From Deltaproteobacteria bacterium (GTDB taxonomy: Bacteria; Desulfobacterota; Desulfobacteria; Desulfobacterales; ETH-SRB1): a stretch of 11,083 nt of DNA. The translations under genes and the position numbers were made by a program. The stretch spans positions 1-11,083 of the forward strand of contig JAFCZU010000069.1 of assembly GCA_019314185.1 (NCBI GenBank), given 5' to 3'. The notes below the pieces were generated by a model that was not told the DNA's origin, made no database searches, and worked only from the letters and a program-made list of their open reading frames with translations. Shown in pieces: positions 1-5,375 of this stretch (the stretch's first letter is position 1; every line of letters starts with the position of its first letter).

Positions 1-68
1 AAGCGGTAAAATTACTGAAAGACTGCGGCATAACAGTAATTGACGGCAGTAAGGTCTATGCGATGTGA
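1..68 (+). CDS. C-terminal end of a probable ACT-domain protein (partial)
   Basis: The reading frame with codons starting at position 3 is open from the window edge to a TGA at 66-68. It encodes AVKLLKDCGITVIDGSKVYAM. The pattern (A-x-x-x-L-K-x-x-G-I-x-V, then a short acidic/polar stretch and V-Y-x-M/L at the very end) matches my knowledge of the C-terminus of small tandem ACT-domain proteins. Such proteins are often encoded next to PaaK-type CoA ligases, indolepyruvate oxidoreductase genes and LIV transporters in anaerobes. ACT domains bind amino acids and usually regulate. Only 21 residues are visible, so the identification rests on the tail pattern plus the neighbouring transporter and ligase. 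It could be another protein with a similar tail. Confidence 0.5.
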   Translation, partial: AVKLLKDCGITVIDGSKVYAM

Positions 69-74
69 GGTAAT

Positions 75-106
75 CGTTTACGGTTTACAGTTATCGGTTT
101 ACGGTT
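75..106 (-). repeat. heptamer array, CGGTTTA type, just after a stop codon
   Basis: Units of 7 bp follow each other: CGGTTTA (81-87), CAGTTAT (88-94), CGGTTTA (95-101), with partial units on both sides. The reverse complement gives AACCG-type words, the same family that appears in + orientation at 173-207 and 1581-1616. The array starts 6 bp after the stop codon of the upstream gene. Confidence 0.75.
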
Positions 107-172
107 GAAAAAAAAAGAAGGTAGAGGGGAGTCGGGAAAAGATGTTTCAATCATTGCATAGTTCATTGAAAA

Positions 173-207
173 AACCGTGAACTGTGAACCGACAACCATG
201 AACACTT
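173..207 (+). repeat. heptamer array, AACCGTG type, just before a start codon
   Basis: Five consecutive 7-bp units: AACCGTG, AACTGTG, AACCGAC, AACCATG, AACACTT. They are partly complementary to the array at 81-99 (16 of 19 positions, counted by eye), so the leader of the binding-protein gene could fold back on itself. The array ends 18 bp before the GTG start of the binding protein. Confidence 0.75.
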
Positions 208-214
208 AATAGAA

Positions 215-221
215 AAGGAGG
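215..221 (+). promoter_or_regulatory. strong ribosome binding site that fixes the GTG start of the binding protein
   Basis: AAGGAGG lies 4 nt before GTG at 226. This supports GTG rather than the next in-frame Met (residue 29), which falls at the end of the signal peptide. It is one of only two strong Shine-Dalgarno sequences in the transporter-ligase cluster. Confidence 0.8.
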
Positions 222-225
222 AATT

Positions 226-1386
226 GTGTTAAGTAAAAAATTATCTAAGAAAAATGTATTGTTAATTGCTATAATTGTAACAGGATGCCTTATAATTTCT
301 TTACCTGCTATGGCCAAAGATGTTTATAAAATCGGCGGTATTTTTGCGGTAACCGGCAGAGCATCTTTTCTTGGCGATCCTGAAAAAAAGAGCATGGAAA
401 TGGTCATAAAGACAATTAATGCTAAAGGAGGAATCGATGGTCATCTTCTAAAGGGAATTGTTTATGATACGGAAGGTGATCCAACAAAGGCTGCTATGGC
501 CGTCAGTAAACTTATCAACAAAGATAATGTTATTGCGATAATAGGCCCAAGCACAACCCCGACATCTCTTGCTGTTATTCCATCTGTGGAAAGGGCAAAG
601 ATTCCTTTGATCAGTTGTGCCGCAGGAGTTGCAATAACCCAGCCTGTCAAGCCCTGGGTGTTTAAAACTGCTCAGAGCGATGTTTTGGCAGTTGCCGCAG
701 TTTATCAGTACATGAAAAAGCAAGGAATTAAAAAAGTTGCAATCCTGAATGTATCAAATGCTTTTGGCGAGAGTGGCAAACAACAGCTTCAAAAGCAGGC
801 TGCAGCATATGGTATAAAAATTGTTCAAACTGAAAGTTTTGGTGGTAAAGACACAGATATGACCGCTCAGCTCACCAAGATACGTAAAGCAGCTCCGGAT
901 GCGATTGTCTGTTGGGGGACTAATCCAGGGCCTGCAGTTGTTGCGAAAAATGTGGATCAGTTAGGGTTGAATATTCCTCTTTACCAGAGTCATGGTGTAG
1001 CATCTCCAAAATTCATCAAGCTTGCCGGAAAGTCGGCTGAAGGTATTTATCTCCCCACAGGAAAGTTGCTTGTAGCCGGTCTTTTGCCTGACAGTGATCC
1101 TCAAAAAGAAGCCCTTTCAGGTTACATTAAACAGTTTGAGGGGAAATACAATACATCGGTTTCAGGGTTTGGCGGCTATGCATATGATGCGATGAATATG
1201 CTTGCAAAAGCTCTTAAAGGAACCAATGGTGATAAAGAAAAAATCCGCAAAGCGCTGGAGGGGTTGAAATCACATGTTGGTGTCAGCGGAACATTCAGCT
1301 TCACAAAAGATGAGCATAACGGTCTTGGCCCGGATGCTTTTGTAATGGTGCGCATTCATAACGGTACCTGGGAACTTTTGAAATAG
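226..1386 (+). CDS. LIV-type ABC transporter substrate-binding protein (LivJ/LivK-like)
   Basis: A periplasmic solute receptor of the type I fold (Peripla_BP_6/ANF receptor family) that delivers ligand to the LivHMGF importer encoded next to it. The 386 residues are normal for the family. The N-terminus is a secretion signal: a Lys-rich start (K4, K5, K8, K9), a hydrophobic core at about 11-27, and a likely cleavage after A-M-A at residue 30. Family hallmarks are visible: GGIFAVTGRAS after the signal, a GGIDG turn, IGPSTTPTSLAVIP, and a GGYAYDAMNMLAKAL helix near the C-terminus. The start is GTG with an AAGGAGG ribosome site. The ligand is not certain: the family includes receptors for branched-chain amino acids, amides and aromatic acids, and the PaaK-like ligase downstream makes an aryl or branched acid plausible. 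V-T-G-C at 18-21 resembles a lipobox, but SPase I cleavage fits better. Confidence 0.92.
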   Translation: MLSKKLSKKNVLLIAIIVTGCLIISLPAMAKDVYKIGGIFAVTGRASFLGDPEKKSMEMVIKTINAKGGIDGHLLKGIVYDTEGDPTKAAMAVSKLINKDNVIAIIGPSTTPTSLAVIPSVERAKIPLISCAAGVAITQPVKPWVFKTAQSDVLAVAAVYQYMKKQGIKKVAILNVSNAFGESGKQQLQKQAAAYGIKIVQTESFGGKDTDMTAQLTKIRKAAPDAIVCWGTNPGPAVVAKNVDQLGLNIPLYQSHGVASPKFIKLAGKSAEGIYLPTGKLLVAGLLPDSDPQKEALSGYIKQFEGKYNTSVSGFGGYAYDAMNMLAKALKGTNGDKEKIRKALEGLKSHVGVSGTFSFTKDEHNGLGPDAFVMVRIHNGTWELLK

Positions 1387-1390
1387 CTAT

Positions 1391-1436
1391 AAGGGATTAG
1401 CTTATCAGGCTGAAGGCTGTTAGGCTATTAGGAGAG
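1391..1436 (-). repeat. GGATTAG/GGCTGTTAG-type degenerate words after a stop codon
   Basis: Directly after the binding-protein stop come words such as GGATTAG, GGCTGAAG, GGCTGTTAG and GGCTATTAG with spacing of about 7-9 bp. Very similar text follows the ligase stop at 6723-6764, and mirrored words (GCTAACA, GCTAATC) precede the gene at 7644. The period is looser than in the other arrays. Confidence 0.55.
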
Positions 1437-1465
1437 GATTTAGAAGGTGAGAAGAGAAAAAGATA

Positions 1466-1521
1466 AACGTCCAACATCCAACATCGAATGAAAAACAAAA
1501 GATGAATATCGAATGTTGAAT
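1466..1521. repeat. AACATCC / ATCGAAT heptamer words
   Basis: Two short 7-bp-period runs: AACGTCC, AACATCC, AACATCG (1466-1486) and GATGAAT, ATCGAAT, GTTGAAT (1501-1521). The same family appears in the opposite orientation at 10143-10170 as TTCGACG, TTGGACG, TTCGATG, TTCGATA. No coding potential is visible in the 236-bp gap that contains it. Confidence 0.65.
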
Positions 1522-1536
1522 AAAAAAAAGAAACGG

Positions 1537-1571
1537 AGATCGGAGGTCTGAAGTCAGAAAACAGATGTCAG
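1537..1571 (-). repeat. ARGTCRG-type heptamer array
   Basis: Five 7-bp units: AGATCGG, AGGTCTG, AAGTCAG, AAAACAG, ATGTCAG. It belongs to the same family as the longer array at 4512-4584 and the one at 10732-10759. Confidence 0.7.
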
Positions 1572-1580
1572 AGAACTATC

Positions 1581-1616
1581 AACCGGCAACTGTGAACCGT
1601 TGAACCGTGAACCGAA
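1581..1616 (+). repeat. AACCGTG-type heptamer array abutting the livH start
   Basis: Units AACCGGC, AACTGTG, AACCGTTG (one base longer), AACCGTG, AACCGAA. The array ends 6 bp before the livH ATG and takes the place where a ribosome binding site is expected; no purine-rich Shine-Dalgarno motif is visible there. Confidence 0.75.
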
Positions 1617-1622
1617 ATATCT

Positions 1623-2498
1623 ATGCAGGAAATTTTACAATATATTTTTTCAGGGATAACCAACGGCGCTATTTACGCTATTATTGCTGTTGGTTTTTCC
1701 CTGTTATATAATTCAACGAAGCTCATCAATTTTGCTCATGGTGAGTTTGTTATGATTGGAGCCTTATCTCTTGTTACCCTGTGGGGTTCTTTTCATCTTC
1801 CGCTTCCTCTGGCCTTTGTTTTAACGGTTGTCGTGGTTTCAGGAGCAGGGCTGTTGTTTGAGCGGTTTGCCATAAGGACTGTAAAAAAACCGGATCATAT
1901 TGTTCTTGTCATTATTACTGTGGGAACTTCGATATTTCTGCGCGGAGTTGCCATGTTAATATGGGGCAAAGATGCTTACAGTATCCCGCCATTTTCAGAT
2001 AGTCCTCCAATAGATATCGCTGGTGCCAGACTTTTGGTCCAGAGTATATGGATTGTTGCAATATCTTTATTGTCGGTTCTTGCATTGTATTTTTTTTACA
2101 ACAAAACTCTTACAGGAAAAGCAATTCGGGCATGCGCCATTAACAAAAAGGCGGCTTGGCTGACCGGTATTCCATCAGGAAAAATGGTTATGCTCTCCTT
2201 TGTTTTGAGTACGGGAATGGGAGCAGTTGCCGGGCTTATCATAGCCCCTATTACAATGTGCAGCTATGATATGGGCACAATGTTAGGGCTGAAAGGTTTT
2301 TGCGCTGCCATGCTTGGTGGCCTCGGCAGTTTATGGGGAGCACTTATCGGTGGTTTTATCCTTGGCATATTAGAGGCTATGGGAGTTGGGTTTGTTTCAT
2401 CCAACTTAAAAGATGCCATTGCTTTTATTCTGCTGTTGTTAATCCTGTTTGTCAGGCCTGGCGGTATAATTAAAGCTAAAGATGTCCAGCGTTTTTAA
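1623..2498 (+). CDS. livH: branched-chain amino acid-type ABC transporter permease LivH
   Basis: One of the two membrane-spanning subunits of the LIV/HAAT importer, which forms the inner-membrane channel with LivM. At 291 residues it has the usual length. The N-terminal half carries the family signature around NFAHGEFVMIGA (residues 36-47). The C-terminal half carries the cytoplasmic coupling loop with GLKGFCAAMLGGLGSLWGA (from about residue 223), which docks on the ATPases LivG/LivF. Hydrophobic segments run through the whole chain, and the end FVRPGGI is typical. The ATG at 1623 keeps the standard N-terminus (a short M-x-x-I/L-x-Q-x-x-x-x-G-I-x-N-G start), although no Shine-Dalgarno sequence precedes it and a heptamer array reaches to within 6 bp. 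The gap to the binding protein is 236 bp and repeat-filled, long for an operon. Confidence 0.95.
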   Translation: MQEILQYIFSGITNGAIYAIIAVGFSLLYNSTKLINFAHGEFVMIGALSLVTLWGSFHLPLPLAFVLTVVVVSGAGLLFERFAIRTVKKPDHIVLVIITVGTSIFLRGVAMLIWGKDAYSIPPFSDSPPIDIAGARLLVQSIWIVAISLLSVLALYFFYNKTLTGKAIRACAINKKAAWLTGIPSGKMVMLSFVLSTGMGAVAGLIIAPITMCSYDMGTMLGLKGFCAAMLGGLGSLWGALIGGFILGILEAMGVGFVSSNLKDAIAFILLLLILFVRPGGIIKAKDVQRF

Positions 2499-2499
2499 T

Positions 2500-2554
2500 C
2501 CACAGATTACCCTGATTAAATAAAAGCAAAAACAGATTTAACAGAGCACAGAGT
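2500..2554 (+). repeat. CACAGATTA / ACAGAGC words after the livH stop
   Basis: Right after the livH stop lie CACAGATTA and CCCTGATTA (9-bp spacing), then ACAGAGC and ACAGAGT (7-bp spacing, 2541-2554). The mirrored word CTCTGTGAT, repeated with 9-bp period, lies just before livM at 2730-2747, so this gap carries the word family at both ends in opposite orientation. Confidence 0.55.
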
Positions 2555-2562
2555 AAATTAAT

Positions 2563-2594
2563 CACGAAAACACGAAGGTACGAAAACACGAAAT
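2563..2594 (+). repeat. CACGAAAA octamer array
   Basis: Four 8-bp units: CACGAAAA, CACGAAGG, TACGAAAA, CACGAAAT. The same family recurs at 10033-10056 and, inverted, at 10200-10215 before ispF. Confidence 0.75.
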
Positions 2595-2655
2595 AAGGGA
2601 TTAGAAATTAGAAAAACATTAGAACCGCAGACAGGAATACCTGTAATCAGCAATG

Positions 2656-2690
2656 CTGAACTTTGGATACTGAACCCTGAACTCTGAACG
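2656..2690 (+). repeat. CTGAACC heptamer array
   Basis: Five 7-bp units: CTGAACT, TTGGATA, CTGAACC, CTGAACT, CTGAACG. It lies in the livH-livM gap, in + orientation and upstream of a start codon, like the other AAC-containing arrays. Confidence 0.7.
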
Positions 2691-2696
2691 TTTTTT

Positions 2697-2747
2697 TCTC
2701 TTAGCGCCTTTGCGTGAGGCATTTTTTTGCTCTGTGATCTCTGTGGT
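2697..2747 (-). repeat. CTTTGCGTGAG word plus CTCTGTGAT repeat before livM
   Basis: A copy of the word CTTTGCGTGAGG (2708-2719) is followed by CTCTGTGAT and CTCTGTGGT (2730-2747, 9-bp period). The first word recurs at 10911-10936 before cysS and, inverted, inside the 3' end of the ligase gene at 6641-6669. It argues against a longer livM starting at TTG 2727, because those extra codons would be repeat text. Confidence 0.65.
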
Positions 2748-2756
2748 AACCCTTTT

Positions 2757-3746
2757 ATGAAACCGATTAAATCCATAAAAAAACCTGTTGGCGCACGATT
2801 TTCGCGAGATAAAATCTATTATATATTTTTTTCGCTTGCAGTAATTTTAACAGGACTGTTTGTAGATAATTCATATTATCTACAGGTATTAACATTTATC
2901 GGAATAAACAGCATTTTAGCCCTGAGTTTGAATATGCTTATGGGATATGCGGGCCAGATATCCCTTGGACATGCGGCTTTTTATGGGATAGGGGCATATA
3001 CCACGGCGATTCTTACCGCGCATTACAGCTTGTCCCCGTGGCTGGCTCTTCCTTGTGCAATTTTCATTGCGATTTTTGTGGCATTTCTTATCGGAATCCC
3101 AACCTTGAAACTAACCGGATTCTATCTTGGAATGGGAACCCTTGGTTTTGGGATGATAGTTAATATCATCTTTCGAGAATGGACATCCCTTACAGGAGGG
3201 GCCTCCGGATTTATCGGGATTCCTTCTCTTGAATTGGGGCCTGTTTCATTTGATTCCATGCGTAATTATTTTTACTTCGTCTGGTTAGCGCTTCTTTTAA
3301 GTATTATTATTTGTAAAAGACTGGTAAATTCACGTATCGGCAGAGCTTTAAGATCGATTCATGACAATATCCATGCCGCAGAAGCTGTTGGAATAAATAC
3401 AAGGAATTTAAAGTTACAGGTTTTTATGTTAAGCGCTGCTTTTGCCGCTCTTGCCGGATTTTTATATGCCCACCTTGTCAGCTTTATAAGCCCTGGTTCT
3501 TTTGATTTCATGATGTCTGTGCGTGTTGTAACTATGGTTGTAATCGGAGGTATGGCAAGTATATGGGGTTCTTTGCTTGGAGCTTCACTTTTGACACTTC
3601 TTCCTGAATGGCTTCATGCTTTTTCCGAGTTTGAGATGGTGGTGTATGGTTTAATCTTAATGCTTATAATGATTGTTTTGCCTCAGGGATTGACAAAGGG
3701 CCTTATAGATATTTATGAACGTTCAAAGAAAAAACACGACGGCTGA
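2757..3746 (+). CDS. livM: branched-chain amino acid-type ABC transporter permease LivM
   Basis: The second membrane subunit of the importer, pairing with LivH in the inner membrane. Family features are clear: GYAGQISLGHAAFYGIGAY in the N-terminal third, SRIGRALRSIHDNIHAAEAVGIN in the middle cytoplasmic loop, LAGFLYAH, and the C-terminal coupling loop with VVTMVVIGGMASIWGSLLGA. The frame is open back to a TTG at 2727, but the ten extra codons lie in repeat sequence. ATG 2757 gives 329 residues beginning MKPIKSIKK, a basic start before the first helix, and is preferred. Ribosome binding is weak here too. The 3' end overlaps livG by 32 bp, which indicates translational coupling. A start a few codons further downstream cannot be excluded. 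Confidence 0.93.
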   Translation: MKPIKSIKKPVGARFSRDKIYYIFFSLAVILTGLFVDNSYYLQVLTFIGINSILALSLNMLMGYAGQISLGHAAFYGIGAYTTAILTAHYSLSPWLALPCAIFIAIFVAFLIGIPTLKLTGFYLGMGTLGFGMIVNIIFREWTSLTGGASGFIGIPSLELGPVSFDSMRNYFYFVWLALLLSIIICKRLVNSRIGRALRSIHDNIHAAEAVGINTRNLKLQVFMLSAAFAALAGFLYAHLVSFISPGSFDFMMSVRVVTMVVIGGMASIWGSLLGASLLTLLPEWLHAFSEFEMVVYGLILMLIMIVLPQGLTKGLIDIYERSKKKHDG

Positions 3747-4503
3747 TTTTCCGCTGTTAAAAATAGAATCCGTTTACAAGACCTTTGGCGGTGTACAGGC
3801 TTTATGTGATGTTTCCTTTGATGTTGAAAAGGGTTTTATCATGGGTCTGATAGGACCAAATGGAGCTGGAAAGACAACCCTTTTCAACCTGATTACCGGC
3901 GTTTATTCTCCTGACAGGGGACATATAATATTTGATCAGAGAGACATTAATAAAAAAAAGATATATGAACTTGTAACATGCGGCATCTCAAGAACTTTTC
4001 AAAATGTTGAACTTTTTGAGAGTATGACTGTAATCGAAAATGTGATGGTTGGGCAGCATGTCATAACAAAGTGCGGCTTCCTTGGCGCAATTTCAAGTCT
4101 GCCATGGATGCTTAAAGAGGAAGAAAAGGCAAAGAAAGAGGCTATGGAGCTTCTTTCTTTTGTTGGGTTGGATGAATATGCGGATAAAAAAAGCGGCGAT
4201 CTGCCGTTTGGATGGCAGCGTTTACTGGAAATTGCGCGGGCTCTGGCTTCAAAACCAAAGCTTCTTTTATTAGACGAGCCGGCCGCCGGGTTAAATGCTA
4301 TTGAAACAAGGCAGCTTGGGGTTTTGCTGAAAAAGATACTGAATCGAGGGGTAACCATGGTTCTTGTTGAACATGACATGAGTCTTACCATGGAGATTTC
4401 AGACAGAATTGTTGTCATTGATCAGGGAGAAATGCTTGCTGTTGGAACGCCAAGGGAGATTCAGTCCAACGAAGCTGTAATGACAGCATATCTGGGAAAG
4501 TAA
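3715..4503 (+). CDS. livG: ABC transporter ATP-binding protein LivG
   Basis: One of the two cytoplasmic ATPases that drive the LIV importer. Its 262 residues match the family (about 255). Walker A is GPNGAGKTT at residues 47-55, the Q-loop sits in SRTFQNVELF, the signature region reads DLPFGWQRLLEIARAL from residue 162, Walker B is LLLLDEP at 183-189, and the switch histidine is H220 in VEHDM. The C-terminal stretch with EMLAVGTPREIQ and AYLGK is the branched-chain transporter ATPase tail (BCA_ABC_TP_C). The LSGGQ-type signature is LPFGW here; LivG proteins commonly deviate at these positions. ATG 3715 is the only Met before residue 43, so the 32-bp overlap with livM is real. Confidence 0.95.
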   Translation: MNVQRKNTTADFPLLKIESVYKTFGGVQALCDVSFDVEKGFIMGLIGPNGAGKTTLFNLITGVYSPDRGHIIFDQRDINKKKIYELVTCGISRTFQNVELFESMTVIENVMVGQHVITKCGFLGAISSLPWMLKEEEKAKKEAMELLSFVGLDEYADKKSGDLPFGWQRLLEIARALASKPKLLLLDEPAAGLNAIETRQLGVLLKKILNRGVTMVLVEHDMSLTMEISDRIVVIDQGEMLAVGTPREIQSNEAVMTAYLGK

Positions 4504-4511
4504 GTGCATAG

Positions 4512-4584
4512 AGGTCGGAGGCCAGAGGTCAGAAGTCGGAGGTCAGAAGTCGGAAGTCAGAGGTCGGAAGTCGGAAGTCGGAGG
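4512..4584 (-). repeat. ten-unit perfect-period heptamer array ARGTCRG in the livG-livF gap
   Basis: Ten consecutive 7-bp units run from 4512 to 4581 with no period break, mixing AGGTCGG, AGGCCAG, AGGTCAG, AAGTCGG and AAGTCAG; a partial unit AGG follows. Units vary only by transitions at fixed columns (A/G at positions 2 and 6, and one T-to-C change at position 4). This is the longest array in the window and starts 8 bp after the livG stop. Confidence 0.9.
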
Positions 4585-4599
4585 ATTAAGGATTACTCC

Positions 4600-4620
4600 T
4601 AACACTTAATACTTAACACT
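4600..4620 (+). repeat. TAACACT heptamer array before livF
   Basis: Three 7-bp units: TAACACT, TAATACT, TAACACT. The array ends 11 bp before the livF ATG, leaving no room for a recognisable Shine-Dalgarno motif. The related CCTGACA array precedes cysS at 10943-10978. Confidence 0.7.
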
Positions 4621-4631
4621 TTATTCGTACC

Positions 4632-5375
4632 ATGCTTCTTGTTAAAAATCTGAAATGTTATTATGGCCGCATTATGGCGATAAAGGGCGTAAGCATGTCC
4701 GTTAGAAAGGGGGAGCTTATCTCACTTATCGGAGCAAACGGATCTGGCAAAAGCACTTTTTTGCAGGCTATATGCGGTCTTCTTCCCGACTGGGGAGGAG
4801 AAATATTTTTTGAGGATATCTCTCTTAAAGGATTGGGCCCGCCGGTTATTGTACAAAAAGGAATAAGCATGGTTCCTGAGGGACGTCTTATATTTGCTCC
4901 ACTTACCACTTTAGACAACCTGAAACTTGGGGCATATACCATATATCGTAAAAAATTACATGAATACGTAAAAAAAGATCTGGAAATGGTTATGGAGCTT
5001 TTCCCAATCTTAAGGGAGAGGGCATATCAGCAAGCAGGGACTATGTCAGGCGGAGAGCAACAGATGCTCGCCATAGGACGCGCATTGATGGCAAGGCCGC
5101 GTTTGTTAGTGCTGGATGAACCATCCATGGGATTGGCTCCTCTTTTGGTAGAAAAGATACTGGAAACACTTGTTATGCTGAGAGACAAAGGTCTCACAAT
5201 ACTTCTTGTAGAGCAAAACGCAAGAGCTGCGCTAAAGATATCGGATCGAGGGTATGTTCTTGAAACAGGCAAGGTGGTATTACAGGGAGAGTCATCAGAC
5301 CTTCTTGCAGATGTTGAGGTAAAAAGAGCTTATTTAGGAAAAGATTATGCCAAATTCTATGAAGGGAGGGAATAA
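4632..5375 (+). CDS. livF: ABC transporter ATP-binding protein LivF
   Basis: The second ATPase of the importer, which dimerises with LivG on the LivHM channel. It is 247 residues long (family about 235-240). Walker A is GANGSGKST at 34-42. The LivF-typical VPEGRLIFAPLTTLDNL block follows. The signature is MSGGEQQ at 138-144, Walker B is LLVLDEP at 158-164, and the switch region is VEQNA. The glutamine where most ABC ATPases have histidine is normal for LivF and is not a defect. The end RAYLGKDYAKFYEGRE is slightly longer than usual and overlaps the ribosome binding site of the next gene. The ATG at 4632 gives the canonical N-terminus, but no Shine-Dalgarno is visible before it; a TAACACT array sits there instead. 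Confidence 0.95.
   Translation: MLLVKNLKCYYGRIMAIKGVSMSVRKGELISLIGANGSGKSTFLQAICGLLPDWGGEIFFEDISLKGLGPPVIVQKGISMVPEGRLIFAPLTTLDNLKLGAYTIYRKKLHEYVKKDLEMVMELFPILRERAYQQAGTMSGGEQQMLAIGRALMARPRLLVLDEPSMGLAPLLVEKILETLVMLRDKGLTILLVEQNARAALKISDRGYVLETGKVVLQGESSDLLADVEVKRAYLGKDYAKFYEGRE
5362..5370 (+). promoter_or_regulatory. ribosome binding site of the CoA ligase gene, inside livF
   Basis: AAGGGAGGG lies within the last codons of livF, 5 nt before the ligase ATG at 5376. The ligase start codon directly follows the livF stop (0 bp gap), so the two are translationally linked. Confidence 0.75.

Noticed and set aside
283..291. Lipobox (V-T-G-C) making the binding protein a lipoprotein
   Set aside because: The residues after Cys21 are still hydrophobic signal core and an A-M-A cleavage site follows, so SPase I processing is more likely. 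It is not fully excluded.
2727..2756. Upstream TTG start for livM adding ten residues
   Set aside because: The added codons lie in CTCTGTGAT repeat sequence and do not resemble a LivM N-terminus; ATG 2757 is better.
3999..4418. 139-residue minus-strand frame opposite livG
   Set aside because: It is antisense to a conserved ATPase with no recognisable domain; the same applies to the other minus-strand frames opposite livF, the ligase, the ATPase gene and ispF.
4512..4584. CRISPR array
   Set aside because: The period is 7 bp with no spacers; it is a short tandem array, not repeat-spacer structure.
5200..5225. Missing switch histidine in LivF (VEQNA)
   Set aside because: Glutamine at this position is typical of LivF and not a defect.
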